DNA of 64,000 bases from Nocardioides sp. BP30 (GTDB lineage: Bacteria > Actinomycetota > Actinomycetes > Propionibacteriales > Nocardioidaceae), in NCBI RefSeq assembly GCF_029873215.1, contig NZ_CP123620.1, positions 62,001-126,000 of the forward strand. The letters run 5' to 3'. Below, one piece after another: positions 36,862 through 45,885 of this stretch (the first letter of the stretch is position 1; each line of letters opens with the position of its first letter). A program made the position numbers and the translations under genes. The notes beneath the pieces were generated by a model. It ran no database searches and was not told the origin of the DNA. It worked only from the letters and a program-made list of their open reading frames with translations.

Positions 36862-37889
36862 GCAGACCTCCGGGAGACGGTGAGGAGCCAGAGCAGGAAC
36901 GGTGCGCCGAAGGCACCGGTGACGACGCCGACCGGCAGGTTCACGTCGTGGAAGGCGTAGGCGCCGACGTAGTCGGCGGCGACGGTGACGGCGCCGCCCA
37001 CGAGGGCCGCACCGACGAACGTCGCCCGGCCGCCGTTGAGCGCCCGGGCGATCGGGCCGGCGACGAACGCGACGAACGAGACCGGGCCCGCGGCCGCCGT
37101 CGCGGAGGCCACCAGCAGCACCCCGCACAGCAGCAGGGCGTCGGCTCGTCGCTGCCCGACGCCCAGGCCGGCGGCGACCTCGTCCCCGAGCTCGAGCGCA
37201 CGGGCGGAGCGTACGGCGAGCGCCGTCGCCGGGAGCAGCACCACCAACGCGGCCGTCAGAGCCCGGATGGTGGGCCAGGAGGCGTCGCTGACCGATCCCG
37301 TCATCCAGCGCAGCGCGAGCTGGGCGTCGTAGACGTCGGCGCGGGTGAAGAGGTACTGGATGATCGCGCCCAGGCCGGCCGCCACGGTGACGCCGACCAG
37401 GACCAACCGCTGCCCCGCGTTGGCACCGGCCAGGAACCGGACCAGCAGGGAGGTGCCGACCGCCCCGACCAGCGCGAGCACGGCCAGACCCCAGCCGGCG
37501 GCCGACCAGACGACGATGCCGAGGACGGCCGCAGCGCTGGCACCCATGCTGACGCCGATCACATCCGGGCTCGCCAGCGGGTTGCGCAGCGTGGTCTGGA
37601 AGATCGCCCCGCCCACGCCGAGCGCGAGGCCGACCAGGACCGACTCGCAGGCACGCGGCAGCTTCGACTCGGTGAGGATGAAGCTGGCGCCGGGGATCTG
37701 CTTGCCGAAGACGATCCGCCAGAAGTCGCCGAAGGTGATCGTGTAGTCGCCGCCGAGCACCCGCAGCCAGAACAGCGCGATCACGGCAGCGGCCAGGCCG
37801 GCCACCACCCACCACAGCCGGCGGCGCGGTCGACGCCGGGCGGCGCGGACGACGGCGACGGAGCTCGCCGGGATCATCGGGCTGCTCAT
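36858..37889 (-). CDS. FecCD-family permease, second subunit
   Basis: A 343-residue membrane permease of the iron-siderophore (FecCD/BtuC) family with about nine helices. The segment ESKLPRACESVLVGLALGVGGAIFQTTLRNPLASPDVIGVSMGA (given here as a span, residues about 72-115) contains the family motif RNPLAxPxxxG. GPVSFVAFVAGPIAR and FHDVNLPVGVVTGAFGAPFLLWLL are further marks. It overlaps both neighbours by 4 nt, so the permeases and ATPase are translated together. Confidence 0.92.
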   Translation of the reverse strand: MSSPMIPASSVAVVRAARRRPRRRLWWVVAGLAAAVIALFWLRVLGGDYTITFGDFWRIVFGKQIPGASFILTESKLPRACESVLVGLALGVGGAIFQTTLRNPLASPDVIGVSMGASAAAVLGIVVWSAAGWGLAVLALVGAVGTSLLVRFLAGANAGQRLVLVGVTVAAGLGAIIQYLFTRADVYDAQLALRWMTGSVSDASWPTIRALTAALVVLLPATALAVRSARALELGDEVAAGLGVGQRRADALLLCGVLLVASATAAAGPVSFVAFVAGPIARALNGGRATFVGAALVGGAVTVAADYVGAYAFHDVNLPVGVVTGAFGAPFLLWLLTVSRRSA

Positions 37890-38956
37890 ACCGCCCCCAG
37901 CCGCCCGCGACGCAGGAACCAGCAGAACACCGGCACACCCACGACGGCTGTCATGATGCCGACCTGGACCTCGGTCGGCGGCAGGATCACCCGGCCCACC
38001 ACGTCGGCGACGGTGACCAGGACGGCGCCGTAGAGCGCGGCGAGCGGAAGCACCCGGGTGTAGGCGGCGGTGCCGGTCGCTCGGACCAGGTGCGGGGCCA
38101 GCAGGCCGACGAAGCCGACCGGTCCGGCCAGCGCCGTGGCGGTGCCGGCGAGCAACACGATGGCCGCCCCGATCACCAGCCGGTCGAGGGCCACCCGTCG
38201 CCCCAGACCACGAGCCAGGTCGTCGCCGAGCGCGAGGGCGTCGAGCGTGCGGGACCCGGCCAACGCGAGGATCGCACCGACCGCCAGGAAGGGAGCGCCG
38301 GCGGCGACCGCCGACCAGTCCCGGCCCCCGACGGTGCCCACCTCCCAGCGCCGGTAGACGTCCATGGTGTGGTGCTGGAGCAGCAGTACGCCGGAGGTCC
38401 ACGAGGTCAGCCCGGCCGTGACGGCGGCTCCGACGAGGACGAGCTTGCCCGGTGTGGCGCCGTCGCGGCCGAGGGAGGCCAGTCCGTGCACGAGCAGTGC
38501 CGCGACAGCGGCCCCGACGAACGCGAACCACAGGTAGGTGTGCAGCGAGCTGACGCCGACGTACCCGATGGCGAGCACCATCGCGAAGGAGGCGCCGGCG
38601 TTGACGCCCAGCAGACCCGGGTCGGCGAGGGGGTTGCGGGTCAGTCCCTGCAGGCAGCCACCGGCGACGCCGAGGGCCGCGCCGACGAGCAGCGCCAGCG
38701 CGGTGCGCGGCAGCCGTGCTTCGAGGATGGCGTGACCGGGGGCGTGGGCGTCGAACAGCCCGGCGGGCCCGACCATCCGGGAGCCGATCATCACCGAGGC
38801 GACCGCCACGGCGAGGACGCCCAGGATCCCGATCATGAGCGGAAGGGTCCGGGAGGGCGTGCCGACAGGGCACAGGGGGGCGGCACCGTCAGCACCCCCT
38901 CCCGGTATGCCCGGGCCCCGTGTGGCAACGGCGGGCCGAGCAAGCTTCGAGGACAC
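37886..38956 (-). CDS. FecCD-family permease, first subunit
   Basis: A 356-residue paralogue of the next permease. GTG 38956 follows 12 nt after the binding-protein stop; a later in-frame start would drop a Gly/Pro-rich N-terminus of about 35 residues that is not conserved in the family. RLPRTALALLVGAALGVAGG and LTRNPLADPGLLGVNAGA carry the FecCD motif. The two permeases should form a heterodimeric channel. Confidence 0.92.
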   Translation of the reverse strand: MSSKLARPAVATRGPGIPGGGADGAAPLCPVGTPSRTLPLMIGILGVLAVAVASVMIGSRMVGPAGLFDAHAPGHAILEARLPRTALALLVGAALGVAGGCLQGLTRNPLADPGLLGVNAGASFAMVLAIGYVGVSSLHTYLWFAFVGAAVAALLVHGLASLGRDGATPGKLVLVGAAVTAGLTSWTSGVLLLQHHTMDVYRRWEVGTVGGRDWSAVAAGAPFLAVGAILALAGSRTLDALALGDDLARGLGRRVALDRLVIGAAIVLLAGTATALAGPVGFVGLLAPHLVRATGTAAYTRVLPLAALYGAVLVTVADVVGRVILPPTEVQVGIMTAVVGVPVFCWFLRRGRLGAV

Positions 38957-38968
38957 GTCGAGCTCAGA

Positions 38969-40012
38969 TCACTGAAGGGCTTCGACGACCTTCGGGACGA
39001 AGTGGTCGATCGCATAGGGGATCGCGAGCACGTCGGGCGAGCTGCCGGCCAGCGCCGTCGCGTCGGCCAGGAACGTCGCCAGGTGGCCGGCCTTGATCGC
39101 CGGGATCTGGCCGATCAGCTTGTCGTTGCTGAAGGTCTGAGCGTCGGCGGCCTTCTCGCCGTAGGTGAGGAAGACGTCGGACCTGAGGTCGGCGTACCGC
39201 TCGGCCGAGACCGTGCCGTAGAACTGGCCCTTCTTCGACAGCTTCTCGATGATCGGCGCGTTGACCATGCCCAGCGAGGTCAGGAACTCCGGCCGGCCGT
39301 CCTCGGGGGTGTAGTAGGAGACGCTGGACAGATCGGTGGTCTCCAGCGCGCCCCAGATGAAGGTCTTGCCGGCCAGCTCGGGGTTGGCGGCCTTCGCGTC
39401 GGCGACGTCCTGCTCGGTCCGGGCGAGGACCTGCTGGCCCTGCGACTCCAGGCCGAGCGCCTTGGCGTCGAGGGTGAGGCTGTCCTGCCAGCTCGTGGTC
39501 CAGGGCGCACCGGGGTAGGCGATGACCGGCGCGATCTTGGAGAGCTGGCTGTACTGCTGCTTGGTCAGGCTGTAGTTGGTCGCCAGGATCAGGTCGGGAG
39601 CGACCTTGGCGATCTCGTCGATCGGCACGCTGTCGCTGTCGTCGTACTGGGCGGGCATGGTGCCGCCGAGCTCGGCCAGCTTGTCCTCGAACCACGGGGT
39701 GGAGCCCTTGCCGTCCCCACCCCAGGTGATCTTGGTGACGCCCACCGGGACGATGCCGAGGGCGAGGAGGTTGTCACCGTCCTGGGAGCCGAGGGCTGCC
39801 ACGCGGGTGGGCTGCTTGTCGATCGTCACGGCGCCGAAGTTGGCGTTGTCGATCGTCACGGGGAAGGCGCTCGCCTGAGCGCCGGCGCTCGCCGAGGAGC
39901 CGGTCCCGACGGTGTCGGCCGAGTCGGTCTCGGTCGAGCCGGTCGAGCAGGCGGTGAGAGCGGCAGCGGCGAGCGTGGTGGCGGCGGCGATGCCGAAGGT
40001 ACGACGGAGCAC
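38969..40012 (-). CDS. Iron-siderophore binding lipoprotein
   Basis: A 347-residue class III periplasmic-type binding protein. The signal MLRRTFGIAAATTLAAAALT ends in the lipobox LTAC, so Cys22 should anchor it to the outer face of the membrane. The mature part has VTIDNANFGAVTIDKQPTRV, the usual opening of FepB/FhuD-type proteins, GSQDGDNLLALGIVPVGV, PDLILATNYSLTKQQ and the C-terminal lobe. It opens the five-gene operon behind an iron-type operator. Confidence 0.93.
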   Translation of the reverse strand: MLRRTFGIAAATTLAAAALTACSTGSTETDSADTVGTGSSASAGAQASAFPVTIDNANFGAVTIDKQPTRVAALGSQDGDNLLALGIVPVGVTKITWGGDGKGSTPWFEDKLAELGGTMPAQYDDSDSVPIDEIAKVAPDLILATNYSLTKQQYSQLSKIAPVIAYPGAPWTTSWQDSLTLDAKALGLESQGQQVLARTEQDVADAKAANPELAGKTFIWGALETTDLSSVSYYTPEDGRPEFLTSLGMVNAPIIEKLSKKGQFYGTVSAERYADLRSDVFLTYGEKAADAQTFSNDKLIGQIPAIKAGHLATFLADATALAGSSPDVLAIPYAIDHFVPKVVEALQ

Positions 40013-40040
40013 AGCGGAGCCTAATCTGGTGAGGGGAGCC

Positions 40041-40080
40041 TTAGTGAGGACAGCCTAACCATAGTTAGGCTTGCCTTAAC
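40041..40080. promoter_or_regulatory. IdeR/DtxR-like iron box
   Basis: AGCCTAAC-CATA-GTTAGGCT (40052-40071) is a perfect 8-bp inverted repeat, flanked by TTAG (40041) and CCTTAAC. The pieces TTAGGCTTGCCTTA agree well with the IdeR consensus TWAGGTWAGSCTWACCTWA. The position 40-60 bp before the binding-protein start fits iron-dependent repression of the uptake operon. The idea that two IdeR dimers bind here is an inference. Confidence 0.75.
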
Positions 40081-40125
40081 AAGCCCCTGTCCACGGCCCC
40101 TCGTGTGCCGGACGCCGGACCGTGC

Positions 40126-40701
40126 TCAGATGGCGGTGCGGTGGAAGTTCTGGAAGCTTCGCGACGCCGTCGGACCGCGCTGGCCCTGGTAACGGCTGCC
40201 GTACTTCTCCGAGCCGTACGGGTGCTCGCTCGGCGAGGTCAGCCGGAAGAAGCAGAACTGGCCGATCTTCATGCCCGGGTAGAGCTTGATGGGGAGCGTC
40301 GCGACATTGGCCAGCTCGAGCGTCACGTGGCCGGAGAAGCCCGGGTCCACGAAGCCGGCGGTGGCGTGGGTGAGCAGACCCAACCGGCCCAGCGAGGACT
40401 TGCCCTCCACCCGGGCGGCGATGTCGTCGGGCAGGGTGACGGCCTCGTACGTCGAGCCGAGCACGAACTCCCCCGGGTGCAGGATGAACGGGTCGTCCCC
40501 CTCGGTCTCGACCCGGCGAGTCAGGTCGGACTGGTCGACCGCCGGGTCGATGGTGGCGTACTTGTGGTTGTCGAAGACGCGGAAGAACCGGTCGAGCCGG
40601 ACGTCGATGCTCGAGGGTTGGAGCATGGCCTGCTCCCAGGGGTCGAGCACGATCCGCCCGTCGTCGATCTGGGCCAGGATGTCCTTGTCGCTCAGCAGCA
40701 C
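40126..40701 (-). CDS. dcd: dCTP deaminase
   Basis: Converts dCTP to dUTP, or directly to dUMP in the bifunctional actinomycete enzymes, for thymidylate synthesis. The 191-residue protein starts at GTG 40701, with TAGGTT 6 nt upstream (leaderless type). Visible motifs are [63 protein letters not shown] and the C-terminal [18 protein letters not shown]. The [12 protein letters not shown] stretch resembles mycobacterial Dcd, which also has dUTPase activity. Confidence 0.96.
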   Translation of the reverse strand: MLLSDKDILAQIDDGRIVLDPWEQAMLQPSSIDVRLDRFFRVFDNHKYATIDPAVDQSDLTRRVETEGDDPFILHPGEFVLGSTYEAVTLPDDIAARVEGKSSLGRLGLLTHATAGFVDPGFSGHVTLELANVATLPIKLYPGMKIGQFCFFRLTSPSEHPYGSEKYGSRYQGQRGPTASRSFQNFHRTAI

Positions 40702-40770
40702 GGGGCCAACCTAGCCGCTCGCCCGCCCCTGTGTGTTCGCGCGCACGAGGCATCTCGCACAATGAGGACC

Positions 40771-41553
40771 ATGGGTTTCAAGCGGTTCGTGGCACTGGGC
40801 GACTCCTTCACCGAGGGCGTCGGGGACCCGGATCCCACCCGACCCAACGGCGTGCGCGGATGGGCGGACCGGGTCGCCGACGTGCTCGCGACCCACGAGC
40901 CCGACTTCGGCTACGCCAACCTCGCGATCCGCGGGCGCAAGCTGCCGCAGATCCTGGCCGAGCAGGTCGAGCCCGCGCTGGCGCTGCGGCCCGACCTGAT
41001 CAGCATCCACGGCGGCGGCAACGACGTGCTGCGGCCCAGCGTCGACGTCGACGAGCTCGCCGCGGCGTACGACGAGGCGATCGGCGTGCTGTCGGCCACC
41101 GGTGCCCGGGTCGTCATGTTCACCGTCGCCGACCCCGGCCTCAACCCCGTGCTCAAGGTGATCCGCGGCCGCACCGCCATCTTCAACGAGTGGGTGCGCG
41201 AGATCGCCGACAAGCACGGCGCGACGGTCGTCGACATGTGGCGGATGCGCGGCTGGAAGGTCGCCGAGGTGCTCGACGCGGACCGGCTGCACCTCAACGC
41301 CGTCGGCCACCAGGCGATCGCCATCGCCACCCTCGACGCGCTCGGCGTCGAGCACGACCTGCAGGAGCTGCCACCTCCGGTGGTCGCCGAGCTGACCGCC
41401 CGCGAGCAGCGCGCCGCCGACCTGGCCTGGGCGCGCACCCACCTCGCGCCCTGGGTGAAGCGGCGCCTGACCGGCCGCTCCTCGGGCGACGGCGTCAGCC
41501 CGAAGTACCCCGTACTGACGCCACTGCACCACCCTGCCGGGCGGGTGGGGTAG
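40771..41553 (+). CDS. Cytosolic SGNH/GDSL hydrolase
   Basis: A 260-residue esterase-like protein without signal peptide. Block I is FVALGDSFTEGVGD (nucleophile Ser13), block III is ISIHGGGNDV and block V is DRLHLNAVGHQAIA with the catalytic Asp and His. ATG 40771 is preferred to ATG 40762 because CACAAT sits 7 nt upstream. The C-terminal 50 residues (LTAREQRAADLAWARTHLAP, WVKRRLTGRSSGDG) form an extra helical tail. Substrate unknown. A tRNA-Gly gene follows 33 bp later. Confidence 0.88.
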   Translation: MGFKRFVALGDSFTEGVGDPDPTRPNGVRGWADRVADVLATHEPDFGYANLAIRGRKLPQILAEQVEPALALRPDLISIHGGGNDVLRPSVDVDELAAAYDEAIGVLSATGARVVMFTVADPGLNPVLKVIRGRTAIFNEWVREIADKHGATVVDMWRMRGWKVAEVLDADRLHLNAVGHQAIAIATLDALGVEHDLQELPPPVVAELTAREQRAADLAWARTHLAPWVKRRLTGRSSGDGVSPKYPVLTPLHHPAGRVG

Positions 41554-41586
41554 CATCCTCACCGCGATCCGTCCTACGGGTCGCCT

Positions 41587-41662
41587 GCGGATGTAGCTCA
41601 GTTGGTAGAGCGCGACCTTCCCAAGGTCGATGTCGCGAGTTCGAGTCTCGTCATCCGCTCCA
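41587..41662 (+). tRNA. tRNA-Gly (anticodon CCC)
   Basis: Complete cloverleaf: acceptor GCGGATG (41587-41593) pairs with CATCCGC (41652-41658), D stem GCTC/GAGC, anticodon stem CGACC/GGTCG with loop TTCCCAA, so the anticodon CCC is at 41620-41622, and T arm GCGAG-TTCGAGT-CTCGT. The discriminator is T and CCA is encoded at 41660-41662. A short GGCCC-GGAA-GGGCC hairpin follows at 41666. Confidence 0.97.
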
Positions 41663-41814
41663 ACAGGCCCGGAAGGGCCCCGTAAGTGCTCGAGCGCGAC
41701 GCCTCGCCGCTCCCTCCCGCGCCCCACACCCAGCAGGCGCGGCCGCCTCATCCATCCCTCCCCATCGGTCACCGTGCCCGGTTCCTGAGCACTGCCTGCG
41801 GGATACCTGTGTGA

Positions 41815-41822
41815 CACATGTG
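41815..41822. promoter_or_regulatory. Palindrome CACATGTG before the C39-like gene
   Basis: An exact 8-bp palindrome within GTGACACATGTGGCA, followed by the related ACATTTGTG 16 bp later. It lies about 100 bp before the secreted protease-like gene in an otherwise empty 257-bp gap and may be a regulator site. The evidence is weak. Confidence 0.25.
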
Positions 41823-41919
41823 GCAGTTGCGACATTTGTGAATCCGGCCGATAGTGGAGCGTCGAGAAGTCCCCTTCTCGACCGACCAGGCACCTTCCCC
41901 CAGCCTCTCGGAGTACGCC

Positions 41920-43248
41920 ATGCACCGCCCTCGTCCCCGCACCGTCGCCGCCGGCGCACTCGTGCTGCTGCTCGCCGCCGCGCCGTTCATCCCCCGCGGC
42001 AGCGGCGACCACGGCGCCATCAGCCCGTCGGGCGAGCAGCCCACGTTCGCGCCGCGCGAGGCCGCCGCCGTCGGGTACGGCGCCGTGACGCCCGCGATGC
42101 GCCAGGAGATCGACCGGGCGGTCGCGGCGACCACCTCGCTGCCCCGGCAGCACGGCCGGATCACCGCCCGCGCCGCGAGCACGCTGACGCAGTGCGCCGA
42201 CCTCGAGGGCCAGACCTACTGCCTGGGTGAGGGCTGGACCCAGGACGACCAGGCCAGCGTGCAGGCCCGGGTCGCCACCGAGGTCGCCCCGCCGGCGGCG
42301 CGCCGTACGGCACAGCGGCAGAAGAAGCTGCGCCAGACCGGGGACCTCTCGCCGAAGGCAGCGCTCGCGCGACTGGCGAAGATGAGCCCGAAGGCACGCG
42401 CCAAGGCCGAGCGAGCGGAGCTCACCCAGGCCGCCCGCTCGGTGGCCAAGGTGTGGATGATCCGCAACGAGATCCAGGGCACGCCGCTGCCGGCCGGATT
42501 CCTGGCCGCACATCCGGAGGCCCGCGTCACCGTCGGCGCCGGCCGGGTCGCTGCCACCACGCCCAGCGCCACGCCGTCCAAGCTGCCGACGGTGAAGCCC
42601 AGCACGACCCTCGCCGCCGTCGCCACCAGCGCCGCACCGACGGCTGTCGCCAGCACGTCGGTCGCCGCGTCCGTGCCGACGACGTACCCGGTCAAGGCCA
42701 AGATCCTGAAGAACAAGCAGACCGCCGAGCAGGTCCGCACCTACTGGTGCGGGCCGACCTCGATGCAGATGATCGCCTGGGGCTGGAAGCAGAAGGACAA
42801 GGGCGCCGCACACTGGGCCGCCAAGCTCGGCACCACCAGCGCCGGCACCGCGATCTCGGACATGGTCCGGGTGACGAACCACAACACCGGCTGGGACACC
42901 CTCGCCGGCCCCTATGTCACCCTCGACGTGAAGAGCTTCACCACCGCACAGTTCTGGGCGCTGCTGCAGAAGCACATCGCGCAGTACAAGGCGCCGATCA
43001 TCCTGCACCCGCAGCTGCTCACCCGCTACTTCCCCTACCTGGACCACAGCGGCAGCGGCCACTTCCAGGTCGGCCGCGGCTACCGGACCACGAAGACCAC
43101 CCACACCCAGGAGATCGGCTACTACGAGCCGTGGAACCAGCAGCGGTTCCACCCCTCGGAGCCCTACATCTCGCGGGTGCAGTGGTTGCCGGTCGACCGT
43201 GAGCTGAGCGCGGTCAAGGCGAACGCGTTCCACAACATCGGCGTCTGA
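41920..43248 (+). CDS. Secreted C39-like cysteine protease
   Basis: A 442-residue exported protein; ATG 41920 (MHRPRPRTVAAGALVLLLAA) has GGAG 8 nt upstream and opens a signal peptide. Residues about 95-210 are a helical Ala/Arg/Lys-rich region with one probable disulfide (QCADLEGQTYCLG). A Thr/Ala/Pro linker (about 215-255) leads to a C39_2-like papain fold: YWCGPTSMQMIAWGW with Cys277 as nucleophile and GHFQVGRGYR with His381. No GG-type leader or ABC transporter is present, so it is not a bacteriocin exporter protease. The lipoprotein gene overlaps its stop (TGATG), suggesting a functional pair. Confidence 0.75.
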   Translation: MHRPRPRTVAAGALVLLLAAAPFIPRGSGDHGAISPSGEQPTFAPREAAAVGYGAVTPAMRQEIDRAVAATTSLPRQHGRITARAASTLTQCADLEGQTYCLGEGWTQDDQASVQARVATEVAPPAARRTAQRQKKLRQTGDLSPKAALARLAKMSPKARAKAERAELTQAARSVAKVWMIRNEIQGTPLPAGFLAAHPEARVTVGAGRVAATTPSATPSKLPTVKPSTTLAAVATSAAPTAVASTSVAASVPTTYPVKAKILKNKQTAEQVRTYWCGPTSMQMIAWGWKQKDKGAAHWAAKLGTTSAGTAISDMVRVTNHNTGWDTLAGPYVTLDVKSFTTAQFWALLQKHIAQYKAPIILHPQLLTRYFPYLDHSGSGHFQVGRGYRTTKTTHTQEIGYYEPWNQQRFHPSEPYISRVQWLPVDRELSAVKANAFHNIGV

Positions 43249-44411
43249 TGCGAGGCCTCCGACGAGGAGCGGTGGCCAGCTGCGCGCTGGTCGTGCTCGC
43301 GGCCACGGCCGCCGGCTGCACGAAGGCCGACGACCAGCCGGGTGACGCCGCCTCGCCGGGCGAGCAGCCCTCGCTCGCGTCCAGCAGCCCCTCCGGTACG
43401 CCGAGTGCTGCGACGACGAGCGCACCCGCCTCTCCTACCCAGCCGGCGGCGACCGGAACGACCACTGCCACCGCCACCTCGGCACCGCTGCACTGGAAGG
43501 CGCTGCCAGGCGCCGCCGGCGACACCGTCTCCACCAACGGCACCTGGACGCTGACCGTCGGCCAGCAGGGCGACTGGTGGTCGCTGGGTCGCACCTCGGC
43601 GGAGTCTGGCTCGGCGAAGCGGACCAGCGCTCCCGCCGGCCTGGAGGTGACCGACACCCAGCTGTCGGACACCACGGCTGTCGTGGTCTACAGCGACCCC
43701 GACGGCAACAAGCGGCAGCGCGCTGTCATCACCGCACTCGCCGGCGGGAAGGTGACCACCCTCGACAAGACCAGCGACCTGCCGCCGTCGACCGACGGCT
43801 CCTGGTCGCTGGACGGCACCACCCTGTGGCACGCGACCGACCACGCCGGCGCCTACTGCCTGGCGGCCACCGACGTCACCACGATGACCTCGACGCTCGG
43901 CTGGTGCGCGCCGGCCCGGCACGGCTTCACCAACGTCCTGGCCGCCGACGGCCAGACTTCGATGATGACCTTCGACGACCAGCAGCCCTCGTGCCGCACG
44001 GTGGTGACGGTCAGCGGCACGCAGACCTCGCCGTACGCGGACGTGCCACGGTGCAAGGGAGCCGAGGGAGCGGTCCTGGGGACGGGGCAGGCGGCGACCC
44101 GGGTCTGGTCGGTGGTGCCGAACGAGCACCGGTACCAGCAGGTGCACGTCTACGCCTCCACCGCCACCGGCATGGTCGACCTCGGCCTCGGCGTGAACAG
44201 CACGCTCACCGTGTGCGGCGCGGCGGCCTACTGGGCGCGGGACGCGGCGGGCGCGACGCCGGCAGCACTGATGCGCTGGGACGGCTCGCACCTCACGCTG
44301 GCCTACCAGGCGAAGGGCTTCCTCGGCCAGCCGCTGTGCGCCGGCCACGTGTTGAGCATCGTGGACTCCGGCGACAGCGGCGACCGACAGTTCAGCGCGA
44401 CCGTGTCGTGA
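43248..44411 (+). CDS. Lipoprotein of unknown function coupled to the C39-like protease
   Basis: A 387-residue lipoprotein whose signal ends AATAAGC, with Cys24 as lipidation site. A Ser/Thr/Pro linker (about 28-80) is followed by a domain rich in short beta strands with GDWWSLGRT, GSWSLDGTTLWHATDHAGAY and ATRVWSVVPNEHRYQQVHVY, which reads like a beta-propeller. Eight cysteines in the mature part suggest disulfides. No family is recognised. Its start lies in the TGATG overlap with the protease-like gene. The 3' end overlaps the convergent gene by 20 bp. Confidence 0.7.
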   Translation: MRGLRRGAVASCALVVLAATAAGCTKADDQPGDAASPGEQPSLASSSPSGTPSAATTSAPASPTQPAATGTTTATATSAPLHWKALPGAAGDTVSTNGTWTLTVGQQGDWWSLGRTSAESGSAKRTSAPAGLEVTDTQLSDTTAVVVYSDPDGNKRQRAVITALAGGKVTTLDKTSDLPPSTDGSWSLDGTTLWHATDHAGAYCLAATDVTTMTSTLGWCAPARHGFTNVLAADGQTSMMTFDDQQPSCRTVVTVSGTQTSPYADVPRCKGAEGAVLGTGQAATRVWSVVPNEHRYQQVHVYASTATGMVDLGLGVNSTLTVCGAAAYWARDAAGATPAALMRWDGSHLTLAYQAKGFLGQPLCAGHVLSIVDSGDSGDRQFSATVS

Positions 44412-44802
44412 GCGCGGCTCGCTGCCGGGCTGCGCGACGAAGCGTCAGCACCGCTGCCACGGTGGCGATCGCCTCCGCGGTGATGGCGGGATAGCCCAGC
44501 GACTCCGACCAGTTGCCGATGTCGTCGTGGATCTGGGGCAGCCCGACGGTGCGCGAGACCAGGAACGCGAGCACCGAGGCGGCGCCCACGACCCCCGTCA
44601 TGGCCCAGACCGCCGGCGTGTCGGCGACGACCAGGGCGACGGCGAGCAGCACCGCCACCACGCTGAGTGCGATGAAGAGCCACCCGACGTACGGCGCCTC
44701 TTGGAGGTGCTCGCGGATCAGCGGCACGTGCGTGCCGGAGGTGACCAGCAGGGCCAGGACCGCTGCGGCGCGGTCCGGGCTGTGCAGTGCGGAACGAATC
44801 AT
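44392..44802 (-). CDS. Small multi-spanning membrane protein of unknown function
   Basis: A 136-residue protein from ATG 44802 with four probable membrane helices (AAAVLALLVTSGTHVPLI, WLFIALSVVAVLLAVALVV, AVWAMTGVVGAASVLAFLV, and PAITAEAIATVAAVLTLRRA). The loop SRTVGLPQIHDDIGNWSESLG has the pattern seen in small DoxX- or DUF-type actinomycete membrane proteins, but no family is certain. It overlaps the convergent lipoprotein gene by 20 bp at the 3' end. Confidence 0.65.
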   Translation of the reverse strand: MIRSALHSPDRAAAVLALLVTSGTHVPLIREHLQEAPYVGWLFIALSVVAVLLAVALVVADTPAVWAMTGVVGAASVLAFLVSRTVGLPQIHDDIGNWSESLGYPAITAEAIATVAAVLTLRRAARQRAALTTRSR

Positions 44803-44860
44803 GACGAGGCTCGCTTCCCTACCGGGGTGGGCGCGCCGCCACGCGCCCACCCCGGAGCTC

Positions 44861-45541
44861 TCACTTCACTGAGAAGAACAGGAACAGGTTGGTCGGGATC
44901 GCCGCGGTGGTCCGGCCGGCCTTGATCTCCTTCTTCAGGAAGGCGGCCGAGCGGTGGGCGGTGATCTTGTTGTACTCGGACTTCTTGGTGACGCCGACGA
45001 CCTTGACGTCCCACCAGATCCGCTTGCCGTGCGCGCGGGTGGTGATGAAGTGCTGGTGACCCGGCGTCGCCGCGTTCTGCAGCGCGGCGGTCAGCTGGGC
45101 GTCGGTCAGCTTCGGGTAGAGCGGCTTGAGCGCCGGCTCGATCCGGGTCAGGTCGATCGTTCCGGGGTGGTCGACGCAGACGAGCCCGTCGGGGCAGTCC
45201 ATCTTCGACTTCTTCACCGTGAAACCGAGCGGCACGGTGATGAAGAGCGGCTCGACCCGCTTGGCCGGCTTGTTGTTGGCCTTGGCCCCGACCTCACAGC
45301 CCGAGGTCGCCGCCGAGGACACCGAGGTGTCACAGAAGTAGCCCTTGCTGTAGGTGAAGCTGAGGGCCTTGCCGTCGTAGAACGCCTTGGTCATGCCGAA
45401 CTCGTCGACGCCATGACCCATGCTCATCGCGTTGCTCGGCGGATCCGCCGAGGCAGAGACCACGGCTCCCACGCCGCCCGCGACGGCCATCGCCGTCGCT
45501 GCCGCCAAGAGCCGCAGGTTGGTGCGTCCGACCTTCTTCAT
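44861..45541 (-). CDS. Secreted protein of unknown function
   Basis: A 226-residue protein from ATG 45541 with AAGGAG upstream. The first 32 residues are a signal peptide ending ASA. The mature protein has SMGHGVDEFGMTKAFYDGKA, a cysteine pair (YFCDTSVSSAATSGCE) and another (MDCPDGLVCVDHP), so two disulfides are likely, then a Lys-rich half (GHQHFITTRAHGKRIWWDVK) ending FLFFSVK. It resembles uncharacterised secreted actinomycete proteins; the histidine-rich motif could bind metal. It is probably in one unit with the membrane protein gene downstream. Confidence 0.7.
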   Translation of the reverse strand: MKKVGRTNLRLLAAATAMAVAGGVGAVVSASADPPSNAMSMGHGVDEFGMTKAFYDGKALSFTYSKGYFCDTSVSSAATSGCEVGAKANNKPAKRVEPLFITVPLGFTVKKSKMDCPDGLVCVDHPGTIDLTRIEPALKPLYPKLTDAQLTAALQNAATPGHQHFITTRAHGKRIWWDVKVVGVTKKSEYNKITAHRSAAFLKKEIKAGRTTAAIPTNLFLFFSVK

Positions 45542-45885
45542 AGCCTTCTCCTTCGCTAGCCGGATGTGATGCACATCTCCCTGCATTCGGAGCGGGGCGT
45601 TCGACCGGATGGGGTGCTGGGAAGAATTTTTCAGGCACTCGCCCGACCGTTCGTCGGGGGAGGCCGCGGCCGTCGGGCCGCCTTCGACATAGGGCGATGC
45701 GCCGACCCTCGGCCCGCCCGACAGCGCTTTGCCGCAGGATGTCGGTCGTTGCCGCCCCAGAGCAGAGATCCACCGCCGGACACCGTATGGGCATCACGGT
45801 GTGCGAGCGCACCGCGTCGCTGCTGAGGAACCAGGCCGGTAAATCTGCGGCTTGCCCGGCCCTACGCGCATCACGTGGCTGCGTG
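45542..45885. other. Non-coding stretch beside the IS relic
   Basis: About 340 bp with no convincing gene. Short frames exist on both strands but lack ribosome sites and show mixed codon use. The part from about 45,850 may already belong to the insertion sequence. Confidence 0.5.

Noticed and set aside
41920..43248. Bacteriocin ABC exporter C39 protease
   Set aside because: No membrane helices or ATPase domain follow; the protein has a signal peptide and stands alone with a lipoprotein.
38090..43425. Long frames opposite the iron uptake operon and the C39-like genes
   Set aside because: They are antisense shadows with low-complexity Arg/Gly/Ala sequence and no motifs.
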